DNA of 6,866 nucleotides from Actinomycetes bacterium (GCA_030425745.1 JAUHZW010000116.1:1-6866), one strand, 5' to 3'; counted from the first letter of the stretch, positions 1 through 6,453 are shown. Translations and numbers: made by a program. Notes: generated by a model not told the origin, from the sequence alone.

Positions 1-758
1 TGGACGGCAAGCGCATCCTTGTCACCGGGGTGCTGACCGACCAGTCCATCGCCTTCCACGTCGCACGGCTGGCGCAGGAGCAGGGGGCCACCGTGGTCCT
101 CACATCCTTCGGGCGCACCATGGGCCTGACGCGGCGTTCGGCCGGTCGGCTTCCGGTCGAGGCGCCTGTGGTCGAGTTGGACGTCACCAGCGAGGACGAC
201 CTGGCGGCTCTCGCGGATCGGGTACGCGAGCACGTCGACGGCCTCGACGGTGTCCTGCACTCGATCGGCTTCGCGCCGGAGGCGGCCTTGGGCGGACGAT
301 TCCTGAGCACCGAGTGGGCGGATGTCGCCACGGCGGTCCAGGTGTCGGCCTACTCGCTGAAGGCGTTGGCCGTCGCAGCGCGACCGCTCATGGGCGATGG
401 TGCTGCTGTGGTCGGCCTCGACTTCGACGCGACGGTCGCCTGGCCCACGTATGACTGGATGGGCGTCGCGAAGGCTGCCTTCGAGAGCACCGCTCGCTAC
501 CTCGCCCGGGATCTCGGTCCGGAGGGGATCCGCGTGAACCTCGTCGCGGCCGGCCCGATTCGCACCATGGCGGCCAAGAGCATTCCCGGGTTCGAGGAGT
601 TCGAGACCGTCTGGACCACACGCGCCCCGCTCGGCTGGGACCTCGACGATGCCGTCCCTGCCGCGCGCGCCTGTGTCGCACTGATGTCGGACTGGTTCCC
701 CGCCACCACGGGTGAGATCGTGCACGTCGACGGCGGTGTCCACTCGCAGGGTGCGTGA
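1..758 (+). CDS. fabI: Enoyl-[acyl-carrier-protein] reductase (NADH), InhA/FabI type, 5' partial
   Basis: Reduces the trans-2-enoyl-ACP double bond in the last step of each cycle of type II fatty-acid elongation, in the cytoplasm. The reading frame is already open at base 3 and opens with DGKRILVTGV, the nucleotide-binding start of the family. The true start therefore lies a few codons before the window, and the internal GTG at 30 is not the start. Visible InhA landmarks are HSIGF (Ser at 261-263, equivalent to InhA Ser94), the LDFD stretch, and the catalytic Tyr (450-452) followed by Lys (471-473) in a Y-x6-K spacing within YDWMGVAK. Further on are AAGPIRT, RAPLGW and the C-terminal SDWFPATTGEIVHVDGG. 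About 250 residues are seen, slightly shorter than mycobacterial InhA (269). In actinobacteria this gene usually follows fabG, which I expect just upstream but cannot see. Identification is very secure; InhA-like rather than E. coli-like FabI is judged from motif wording. Confidence 0.96.
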   Translation, partial: DGKRILVTGVLTDQSIAFHVARLAQEQGATVVLTSFGRTMGLTRRSAGRLPVEAPVVELDVTSEDDLAALADRVREHVDGLDGVLHSIGFAPEAALGGRFLSTEWADVATAVQVSAYSLKALAVAARPLMGDGAAVVGLDFDATVAWPTYDWMGVAKAAFESTARYLARDLGPEGIRVNLVAAGPIRTMAAKSIPGFEEFETVWTTRAPLGWDLDDAVPAARACVALMSDWFPATTGEIVHVDGGVHSQGA

Positions 759-764
759 GCGCTG

Positions 765-1226
765 GTGCACCGGCTCCTGCTGATCCGGCACGCCAAGGCG
801 GGCCATCCTCCGGGGGTGCGTGACCTCCGGCGTCCTCTGAACGAGCGCGGCCTGGTCGACGCGGCTGCACTGGGGGAGTGGCTCGCGGAAGAGCCGCATC
901 TGGCTCCGAGTCAGCGCACGGTGATCGCGGTGTCACCCGCCGAGCGCACACGGCAGACCTGGTCGGCGGTGGAGAAGACCGCGGGGGCAGTCTGGCAGTC
1001 CGCAGCGGTCGAGTCCGACGCGGACATCTACGAAGCCTCACCTGCCATGCTGCGCGAGGTGGCTCTGCGGCACGGGCTCGACGCCGCCACGGTGGTCATC
1101 GTCGGACACAATCCGGGCATCGGTCTCCTGGCGCGCGAGCTGGCCGCCCCGAGTCCGCAACGCGCCCGACTCGATGACGGCTTCCCGACGTCTGCCGTGG
1201 CAGTGCTGCAGAGCGATGCGCCCTAG
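765..1226 (+). CDS. SixA-type histidine phosphatase family protein
   Basis: A 153-residue single-domain member of the histidine phosphatase (phosphoglycerate mutase-like) superfamily. The phosphate-accepting histidine is His9 in LLLIRHAK. VSPAERTRQT (56-65) is the second phosphate-pocket segment, and the second catalytic histidine is His115 in VGHNPG. The RHAK wording and small size fit SixA, which removes phosphate from phosphohistidine in phosphorelay proteins in E. coli. The real substrate in actinobacteria is not established, and small-molecule phosphates are possible. The start is GTG at 765, six bases after the fabI stop, because the homologous region begins almost at once. There is no strong Shine-Dalgarno sequence, so translation is probably coupled to fabI in one operon. 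It ends facing serB, with a 34-base gap. Family membership is secure, substrate is not. Confidence 0.9.
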   Translation: MHRLLLIRHAKAGHPPGVRDLRRPLNERGLVDAAALGEWLAEEPHLAPSQRTVIAVSPAERTRQTWSAVEKTAGAVWQSAAVESDADIYEASPAMLREVALRHGLDAATVVIVGHNPGIGLLARELAAPSPQRARLDDGFPTSAVAVLQSDAP

Positions 1227-1245
1227 CACGAGGCGCTGGAGGGCG
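1219..1245. terminator. Candidate bidirectional terminator hairpin between convergent genes
   Basis: CGCCCT at 1219-1224 pairs with AGGGCG at 1240-1245. Inside it AGC (1225-1227) pairs with GCT (1235-1237), leaving a two-base bulge and a seven-base loop. The hairpin overlaps the stop codon of the histidine phosphatase gene and lies just past the serB stop on the other strand. No T-run follows on either side, which is common in high-GC actinobacteria but lowers certainty. A separate perfect 10-base palindrome GTCGTACGAC lies at 1250-1259. Confidence 0.4.
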
Positions 1246-1260
1246 TGGCGTCGTACGACC

Positions 1261-2487
1261 TCAGCTCTTTCGTGATTCCTCGAGGCTGATGCCGTCGCGA
1301 AGATCGGCCGACTCGATCTCCTCCCGGGTGATGCCCATGAGAAAGAGCACGCTGTCGAGGTACGGCACGTTCAGGGCTGTGTCGGCGGCCGCCTGCGCTG
1401 CCGGCTTGGCGTTGAAGGCGATGCCCAGGCCGGCCGCCTCGAGCATGTCGATGTCATTGGCTCCGTCGCCGATCGCGATCGTGCGCCGCACCGGAATCGC
1501 ATACTGACGCGCGAACGCCTCGAGAGCCGTGCGCTTCCCGAGCCGATCGATGACCGGACCCACCACCCGGCCGGTGAGCACACCATCGACCACCTCAAGG
1601 GTGTTTGCCCGCACGTCGGCGACCCCGAGATCAGCGGCGATGGGTCCGATGATGTCGGTGAAGCCCCCGGAGACGAGGGCGATGCGGTACCCGAGCCGGT
1701 TCAGGGTGCGGCAGAAGGTGCGCGCACCACGGGTCAGGACGATGCGCTCTCGGACCCGGTCGAGGGCCTCCACCGGCAGTCCGGCCAGCAGCGCAGCCCG
1801 CTCGCGGAGCGACTCCTCGAAGTCCAGCTCCCCGGCCATCGCTCGGTGGGTGATCTCGGCGACCTGGGACATCACCCCGGCTTCGTCCGCGAGGAGGTCG
1901 ATCACCTCGTCCTGGATGAACGTGGAGTCGACGTCCATGACGACGAGGTACTGACCCCTGCGGTCGAGACCGGCATCCTGCACGGCGACATTCGCCCCAT
2001 GGCGGGCCGCGACTTCGAGCAGGGGACGCCGGAGATCCTCCACCGAGACCCCCGACCCTTGGAACTCGAGGGCCGTGACCGGATATGAGGCGATCCTGCG
2101 GATGCGGTCGATGTTGCCCCCGCGCTGAGCCATGACCGCCGCCGACTCCTCGATCGCGGCCGGCACGAGCGGAGCACCCATCAGGGTCACGTGCACCCGA
2201 TTGCGACGACGCTCGCTGTCCTCGTCGGCTCCGAAGCGGGTGCCCACGTCCATGTCCAGTTCAGCTGCGACAGACACCACCGTGGCCTGCGCCTCCGCGA
2301 GCTGCTCGGGCGCGTCACCGCCGATGAGCACGGCGAGGACGAGACGGCCCCGTACGACGATCTGCTCCACATCGAGCACGACGACATCGTGCTCGGACAA
2401 CGCGGCGAACAGCCGACGGGTCACCCCGGGCCGATCGCGGCCTGCGAGCGTGACCAGCAGCGTCCGGTGTTGATCCACGCGGCACAC
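1261..2487 (-). CDS. serB: Phosphoserine phosphatase SerB with two N-terminal ACT domains
   Basis: Hydrolyses O-phospho-L-serine to serine, the last step of the phosphorylated serine pathway; cytoplasmic. The 408 residues match the length and layout of mycobacterial SerB2 (409). An ACT domain spans about residues 6-80 (LLVTLAGRDRPGVT), a second about 98-170, and a HAD phosphatase domain about 178-400. HAD motif I is DVDST (185-189) with Asp185 the nucleophile and Asp187 the acid/base. Motif II is Ser273 in LVSGGF, motif III Lys318, and motif IV GDGAND (340-345). The ACT domains usually bind amino acids, so serine feedback is likely by family knowledge. Motif I continues with Phe where Leu is usual, a minor change. 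The start is GTG at 2487; a second GTG three codons in (2478) is equally possible, and neither has a clear Shine-Dalgarno sequence. It is divergent from the ABC gene and convergent with the phosphatase gene. Confidence 0.96.
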   Translation of the reverse strand: MCRVDQHRTLLVTLAGRDRPGVTRRLFAALSEHDVVVLDVEQIVVRGRLVLAVLIGGDAPEQLAEAQATVVSVAAELDMDVGTRFGADEDSERRRNRVHVTLMGAPLVPAAIEESAAVMAQRGGNIDRIRRIASYPVTALEFQGSGVSVEDLRRPLLEVAARHGANVAVQDAGLDRRGQYLVVMDVDSTFIQDEVIDLLADEAGVMSQVAEITHRAMAGELDFEESLRERAALLAGLPVEALDRVRERIVLTRGARTFCRTLNRLGYRIALVSGGFTDIIGPIAADLGVADVRANTLEVVDGVLTGRVVGPVIDRLGKRTALEAFARQYAIPVRRTIAIGDGANDIDMLEAAGLGIAFNAKPAAQAAADTALNVPYLDSVLFLMGITREEIESADLRDGISLEESRKS

Positions 2488-2493
2488 GGTAGT

Positions 2494-2507
2494 GCGGCCA
2501 CGGCCGC
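2494..2507. repeat. Inverted repeat in the serB leader region
   Basis: GCGGCC (2494-2499) and GGCCGC (2502-2507) are perfect complements separated by AC. In serB mRNA this could form a 5-bp hairpin with a 4-base loop directly before the start codon. In DNA it could be a protein-binding half of the divergent intergenic region. GC-rich sequence gives such repeats easily, so significance is uncertain. Confidence 0.35.
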
Positions 2508-2516
2508 GCGAGTGCC

Positions 2517-2522
2517 TAGGGT
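2517..2522 (+). promoter_or_regulatory. Candidate -10 element of a leaderless ABC ATPase transcript
   Basis: TAGGGT fits the actinobacterial -10 consensus TAnnnT and is separated from the GTG start codon (2529) by six bases. The first transcribed base would then be the start codon itself, a leaderless arrangement common in actinobacteria. This also explains the absence of a Shine-Dalgarno sequence. No convincing -35 hexamer is seen at 16-18 bp spacing. Confidence 0.55.
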
Positions 2523-2523
2523 A
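2518..2523 (-). promoter_or_regulatory. Candidate -10 element for serB, overlapping the opposite -10
   Basis: Read on the minus strand the same site gives TACCCT, also TAnnnT. Transcription would begin near 2511, leaving about 24 untranslated bases before the serB GTG at 2487. It shares five base pairs with the plus-strand -10, so both polymerases could not bind at once. Confidence 0.4.
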
Positions 2524-2528
2524 GGCAC

Positions 2529-3314
2529 GTGACCTGCGCCCTCCGCTTCGACGCCGTCACCGTCCGCCGTGGCGACACGCGCCTGTTGGATCACCTCGAC
2601 TGGCAGGTGCAGGACGGTGAGCGGTGGGTTGTGATGGGCCCCAATGGAGCGGGCAAGACCACCGCGCTGCAGATCGCCGCCACCCGCCTGCACCCGACCC
2701 GGGGCGCAGTGACCATCCTCGGTGAGGAGATCGGCGCGGTCGACATCGCCGAGCTTCGTCAGGCCATCGGCTGGTCCTCCGGGAGCCTGGTCGACGCCTT
2801 CCCCCCGCAGGAGTCGGTCTTCGACGCCATCCTCACGGGGGCCTGGTCGGTGACCGGCCGCTGGCGGGAGACCTACGACGATGCCGATCGGCACCGTGCA
2901 GCCACGCTGATGGAGGGCTGGGGCCTCACCTCGCTCGCCGACCGCACCTTCGGAACGCTGTCCGAGGGAGAGCGCAAGCGGACCATGATCGCGCGCTCCC
3001 TCATGGCCGACCCCGAACTGCTGCTTCTCGACGAGCCGGCCGCCGGGCTCGATCTGGGCGGCCGTGAATCGCTGGTCGGTGCGCTCGGTGCACTCGCCGC
3101 GGACCCGTCAGCGCCGGTGACGGTGCTGGTGACCCATCATCTGGAGGAGATCCCGACAGGCTTCACGCACGGCCTGCTGCTGAGCCAGGGTCGGGCGGTG
3201 GCGCAGGGGCCACTGGCGGAGGTCCTCACGGATGCCGCCGTCAGCGAGGCCTTCGGTCTGTCTGTGCACGTACGATCCGACGAGGGCCGCTGGTCGGCAC
3301 GCCGCCGTGATTGA
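2529..3314 (+). CDS. ABC transporter ATP-binding protein (orphan, YlmA-like)
   Basis: A 261-residue soluble nucleotide-binding domain of an ABC system, with no permease or binding protein in the window. The Walker A motif is GPNGAGKT (37-44). The signature is LSEGE (144-148) instead of LSGGQ. The Walker B motif is LLLLDEP (164-170), followed by AAGLD as D-loop and the H-loop His203 in VTHHLEE. The Q-loop region reads IGWSSGSLVDAFPP (80-93) and lacks the usual glutamine after the aromatic/glycine pair. This Ser-Ser wording resembles the YlmA group of stand-alone ATPases, and a ModF-like relation is possible. The GTG start at 2529 sits directly after a palindrome and a -10-like TAGGGT, suggesting leaderless expression. 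The stop codon overlaps the proposed start of the next gene (GTGATTGA). The ATPase fold is certain; the transported substrate, if any, is unknown. Confidence 0.92.
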   Translation: MTCALRFDAVTVRRGDTRLLDHLDWQVQDGERWVVMGPNGAGKTTALQIAATRLHPTRGAVTILGEEIGAVDIAELRQAIGWSSGSLVDAFPPQESVFDAILTGAWSVTGRWRETYDDADRHRAATLMEGWGLTSLADRTFGTLSEGERKRTMIARSLMADPELLLLDEPAAGLDLGGRESLVGALGALAADPSAPVTVLVTHHLEEIPTGFTHGLLLSQGRAVAQGPLAEVLTDAAVSEAFGLSVHVRSDEGRWSARRRD

Positions 3315-3930
3315 GCCGCCCGGGGGCCGAGCGGACTCCGGACCAGCAGCTCCGGAGCGGGCCAGCGATCCCGAGGGCCGCATCGTGACGCTGCCGAACG
3401 TCCTGAGCCTCCTTCGCCTGCTGGGTGTGCCGCTGTTCCTGTGGTTGGTGCTCGCTCGAGAGGCCGATGTGGCCGCCTTCGTCCTCCTCGCCGTCGCTGG
3501 CGCGACCGACTGGCTCGATGGGTATCTGGCGCGCCGGCTCGATCAACGCACGCGTCTCGGCGTGCTCCTCGACCCCCTTGTCGACCGCCTCTACATCGCC
3601 GCCACCATCGCCGGGTTGGCGCTTCGGGGAATCGTGCCGTGGTGGCTGGTGGTGCTCCTCGTGGCGCGGGAACTCATGCTCCTGACCCTCGTGCCCCGGC
3701 TGCGCCGAGCCGGACGCGTCGCCCTGCCCGTCACGTATCTCGGCAAGACGGCGACGTTCGCCCTGATGTGGGGCTTCCCACTGCTGCTGCTCGGAGGGCT
3801 GCCCGACGTCGGGGTCTGGTTCCTCGCCGTGGGATGGGCCTTCGCCCTCTGGGGCACCCTTCTGTACTGGTGGGCCGGCATAGACTACGTGCGCCAGGCC
3901 ATGAGGACTCCGCGACCTGATCCGGAGTAG
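3307..3930 (+). CDS. CDP-alcohol phosphatidyltransferase, probably cardiolipin synthase-like (ClsS type)
   Basis: An integral membrane enzyme that moves a phosphatidyl group from CDP-diacylglycerol to an alcohol acceptor. The family signature D-x2-DG-x2-AR-x8-G-x3-D-x3-D is complete, running from Asp68 in DWLDGYLAR to Asp93 in LLDPLVDR. About five or six hydrophobic helices follow from RLLGVPLFLWLVL onward, ending with WGTLLYWWAGIDYV. Wording and the neighbouring sugar nucleotidyltransferase recall Streptomyces coelicolor SCO1389, reported as a eukaryotic-type cardiolipin synthase; from memory, so PG-phosphate or inositol-phosphate synthase remain possible. Start choice: GTG at 3307 overlaps the ABC stop by 8 bases and gives 207 residues with a disordered Pro/Glu-rich head. 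GTG at 3385, with GAGGG seven bases upstream, gives 181 residues beginning at TLPNVLSLLRL. I kept 3307 because the RIV before TLPN looks family-like, but 3385 is a real alternative. Confidence 0.88.
   Translation: MIEPPGGRADSGPAAPERASDPEGRIVTLPNVLSLLRLLGVPLFLWLVLAREADVAAFVLLAVAGATDWLDGYLARRLDQRTRLGVLLDPLVDRLYIAATIAGLALRGIVPWWLVVLLVARELMLLTLVPRLRRAGRVALPVTYLGKTATFALMWGFPLLLLGGLPDVGVWFLAVGWAFALWGTLLYWWAGIDYVRQAMRTPRPDPE
3373..3377 (+). promoter_or_regulatory. Possible ribosome binding site for the alternative start at 3385
   Basis: GAGGG lies seven bases before the GTG at 3385 and is the best Shine-Dalgarno match near either candidate start of the phosphatidyltransferase gene. The upstream GTG at 3307 has none and would depend on coupling to the ABC gene. 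Confidence 0.4.
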
Positions 3931-3944
3931 CGGGCCGCGCGGAA

Positions 3945-3950
3945 GAGAGG
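3945..3950 (+). promoter_or_regulatory. Shine-Dalgarno sequence of the nucleotidyltransferase gene
   Basis: GAGAGG, within a purine-rich tract from 3941 to 3956, lies ten bases before the ATG at 3961. It supports that start, which also begins exactly at the family's conserved N-terminus. Confidence 0.6.
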
Positions 3951-3960
3951 CGGGGGTCCG

Positions 3961-6453
3961 ATGCAGGCAGTCGTGATGGCCGGCGGCGCCGGCACCCGAC
4001 TGCGCCCTCTGACCACGGCCGTGCCGAAGGCCCTCCTGCCGATCATCGACCAGCCCATGCTCGCCTGGGTTCTCCGCCTGCTGACGCAGCATGGCACCGA
4101 CAGATGTGTCGTCACTCTCCAACATCAGGCGAGCGTGGTCCTCAAGTACTTCAGTTCCGAGCTCGCCGAGTCGATGAATCTCCGCTTCGTCACCGAGCCG
4201 AGCCCGCTGGGTACGGCCGGCAGCGTCCGGTACGCGCAGTCCTGGCTGGAACCCTCCGACGATGTGCTGATCATCGCCGGTGACTGCCTGACCGACATGG
4301 ATCTGACCGACCTGATGGCTCGCCATCGGACCTCGGGAGCCGATCTGACACTGGCCCTCGCCCGGCGGGCTGATCCGCGCGACTACGGCGTGGTCACCAC
4401 AGACGACGAAGGCCGAGTGCAGTCGATCATCGAGAAGCCGAGTTGGGGAGAGGTCTCCGATGACCGGGTCAGCACGGGCATCTACGTCGCCTCTCCTCGG
4501 GTACTGGAGACCATCCCGCTCGACACCCCGGTGGACTGGGCGAAGGACGTGATCCCTCGGCTGCTCACGGAGGGCGCCGATGTTCGTGCCTTCGATCTCG
4601 GCGGCTACTGGGAGGACATCGGCTCCTTCGCAAGCTACGTGCAGGCGCAGCGCGACGTGCTCGATGGTCGGGTCCAGAGCAGTGTCGATGCCTTCGAGGT
4701 GGCTCCCGGGATCATGGTGGCCACCGGAGCCGAGGTGTCGCCCGAGGCAACCCTCACCGCTCCGGTGTACGTCGGTCCCTTCGCGAAGATCGAGCACGAT
4801 GCCGTGGTCGGGCCGTACACCGTGGTCGGCACCAATGCACTGGTGCGGCCACGGTCCGTCGTGGACCACACGATCCTGCACCCGAACGTCTTCGTCGGGG
4901 AAGGCGCAGAGCTCGCCGGAGCGATCATCGGGCGTGCCGCCGAGATCCGACGCGGTGTGCGGGTGCTCACCGGAGCCGTCATAGCCGACGGTTCGACCAT
5001 CATGGAAGGCGCCGTCATCGGCACGGACGTCATGATCTATCCCGGGAAGACGATCGGCGAGGGAAGCGTCATCGATGAGTCCGTCGTCTGGGAGACTGCG
5101 TCGCAGCGTCAGGTCTTCAGCGATGGCAGGGTCAGTGGCATCGTCAACGTTGACATGACACCGGAGCGGATCGTCCGGCTCGCGGCGGCCTTCGCCACCA
5201 CGCTGCCCAAGGGGGCGACGGTCACGGTCGGTCGGGATCACTCCCGCGCGGCCCGCGCGCTGAATCGCGCTCTTGCCGGAAGCCTCACTGCCGCGGGCAT
5301 GACCATTCGCGACCTGAGGGCGGTGCCGACACCTCTGGTGCGCAATGACACCGCCCGCTACTCCGATGGGGGAGTCATCCTCCGAACAACCCCAGGCCGC
5401 CCTGAGTCACTGGACATCCAGTTCCTCAACACCCGAGGAGCCGAGATTGACGCCTCACGTCGAGATGCCATCGAGCGCATCTACACCCGCCGCGAGTTCC
5501 GTCGTCCGCTGCCATCGGACATCGGCGACATCCGCACCCCACACCGGGTGATCGACGACTACACCCATGATGTGGAAGCGGTGGTGGACCTTGAGGCGAT
5601 CCGGCGCACTCGGCCGCGGATCGTCCTGGACGCCGGGGGTGGTCCGGCCATCGGGGTGCTGTCGAGCCTCATGGGTCGGCTGGGGCTCGACGCCCTCACC
5701 CTGGGCACGGCACTGGAGGACTCCGGTGCGGCAGATCCACCGGCACGACGCGAGGCGGCTCTGCACCGCCTGAGCGGTCTGGTCGTGTCCTCCGGGGCAT
5801 GCATGGGAGCCCGTGTCGGTCCGGCTGGTGAGCGGCTGAGCGTCGTCGACGAGCGGGGGCGGGTGATCGACGACGGTCGCATGCTCCTGGTGATGCTCGA
5901 TCTCGTAGCCTCGCACCGCCACGAAGGGGTCATCGCGGTCCCGGTCACGGCGAGTCGGCTGGCCGAGCAGGTGGCCGCGTTCCACGGGGCGTCTATCAGG
6001 AGGATCGGCGCCGGGGCGACGGCCCTGGCTGCCGCAGGTGCCGATCCGTCGGTCATCCTCGCGGGCGACGGTCGCGGTCGCTTCGTCATTCCCGCGCTCG
6101 GCCCGGGTCCGGACGCGTCGTGCGCTCTCATGATGCTGCTGTCGCACATGGCGGATGCGGAGCTTCCTCTGAGCGGTCTCGACGAACGCATCCCGGCCAC
6201 GTGCGTGGCCTCACAGATCGTCCCGCTTCCGTGGCATCGGCGGGCAGCTGCCATGCGGACGGTGCGCACCGCCGGCGCACACCTGCGGATCGACACCACG
6301 GATGGCATTCGGCTCGTCGAGCCCGACGACAGTTGGTGCCTCGTCCTGCCCGACGACGGACAGGCCAGTGTGAGCCTCTACGCCGAGGCCGGAGACACCC
6401 GGGAGGCCGAGCAGCTTCTCGCGCGGTGGCGTGAGGTGATCACGAACGCATGA
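3961..6453 (+). CDS. Sugar-phosphate nucleotidyltransferase (mannose-1-phosphate guanylyltransferase-like) fused to a degenerate phosphomannomutase-like domain
   Basis: An 830-residue cytoplasmic protein with three parts. Residues 1 to about 232 are a nucleotidyltransferase with the signature GGAGTRLRP (8-16), the conserved PK (22-23), SPLGTAGSV and the metal-binding Asp108 in AGDCLTD. By family it forms an NDP-sugar from a sugar-1-phosphate, with GDP-mannose most likely, though UDP- or dTDP-sugars are not excluded. Residues about 248-385 are left-handed beta-helix hexapeptide repeats, typical of oligomerising or allosteric parts. Residues about 399-825 resemble an alpha-D-phosphohexomutase but lack its key motifs. 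TASHNP is replaced near RTTPGRP (475-481), DGDADR by GDGRGRF (702-708), and RPSGTEP by LPDDGQA (796-802). Mutase activity is therefore unlikely. The ATG at 3961 follows the phosphatidyltransferase stop by 30 bases with a good Shine-Dalgarno sequence. The stop overlaps the DUF881 start by ATGA. Related actinobacterial proteins of about 830 residues are commonly annotated as mannose-1-phosphate guanylyltransferase. Confidence 0.92.
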   Translation: MQAVVMAGGAGTRLRPLTTAVPKALLPIIDQPMLAWVLRLLTQHGTDRCVVTLQHQASVVLKYFSSELAESMNLRFVTEPSPLGTAGSVRYAQSWLEPSDDVLIIAGDCLTDMDLTDLMARHRTSGADLTLALARRADPRDYGVVTTDDEGRVQSIIEKPSWGEVSDDRVSTGIYVASPRVLETIPLDTPVDWAKDVIPRLLTEGADVRAFDLGGYWEDIGSFASYVQAQRDVLDGRVQSSVDAFEVAPGIMVATGAEVSPEATLTAPVYVGPFAKIEHDAVVGPYTVVGTNALVRPRSVVDHTILHPNVFVGEGAELAGAIIGRAAEIRRGVRVLTGAVIADGSTIMEGAVIGTDVMIYPGKTIGEGSVIDESVVWETASQRQVFSDGRVSGIVNVDMTPERIVRLAAAFATTLPKGATVTVGRDHSRAARALNRALAGSLTAAGMTIRDLRAVPTPLVRNDTARYSDGGVILRTTPGRPESLDIQFLNTRGAEIDASRRDAIERIYTRREFRRPLPSDIGDIRTPHRVIDDYTHDVEAVVDLEAIRRTRPRIVLDAGGGPAIGVLSSLMGRLGLDALTLGTALEDSGAADPPARREAALHRLSGLVVSSGACMGARVGPAGERLSVVDERGRVIDDGRMLLVMLDLVASHRHEGVIAVPVTASRLAEQVAAFHGASIRRIGAGATALAAAGADPSVILAGDGRGRFVIPALGPGPDASCALMMLLSHMADAELPLSGLDERIPATCVASQIVPLPWHRRAAAMRTVRTAGAHLRIDTTDGIRLVEPDDSWCLVLPDDGQASVSLYAEAGDTREAEQLLARWREVITNA

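Larger units (their letters stand above)
2512..2528. promoter_or_regulatory. Perfect 7-bp inverted repeat (operator-like) in the divergent gap
   Basis: GTGCCTA (2512-2518) and TAGGCAC (2522-2528) are exact complements around a GGG spacer. The palindrome covers the candidate -10 elements of both divergent genes and abuts the ABC start codon at 2529. A regulator bound here would block both promoters. The repeat is directly visible; the operator role is inference. Confidence 0.45.

Noticed and set aside
30..32. GTG as the start of fabI
   Set aside because: The nine codons before it already encode the conserved GKRILVTG nucleotide-binding segment, so the gene starts before the window.
388..1041. 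217-codon open frame on the minus strand across fabI and the phosphatase gene
   Set aside because: The product is Arg/Pro/Ser-rich low-complexity sequence, and both opposing genes have clear catalytic motifs.
2421..2894. 157-codon minus-strand frame spanning the divergent gap and the ABC gene start
   Set aside because: It would cover the promoter region and the Walker A coding region in antisense and shows no family motif.
3336..3357. Inverted repeat CTCCGG/CCGGAG after the ABC stop as a terminator
   Set aside because: Only six base pairs with a ten-base loop and no T-run, and it may lie within the coding region of the next gene. It is more likely chance in GC-rich DNA.
3241..5241. 666-codon open frame on the minus strand
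   Set aside because: It lies antisense to two well-supported genes and its translation is His/Asp/Gly/Arg-rich with no recognisable domain. Such shadow frames are common opposite high-GC genes.
5455..6308. Two overlapping minus-strand frames of 230 and 249 codons opposite the mutase-like domain
   Set aside because: Both are Arg/Ser/Pro-rich translations without domains. The plus-strand frame remains open for 830 codons with recognisable family structure.
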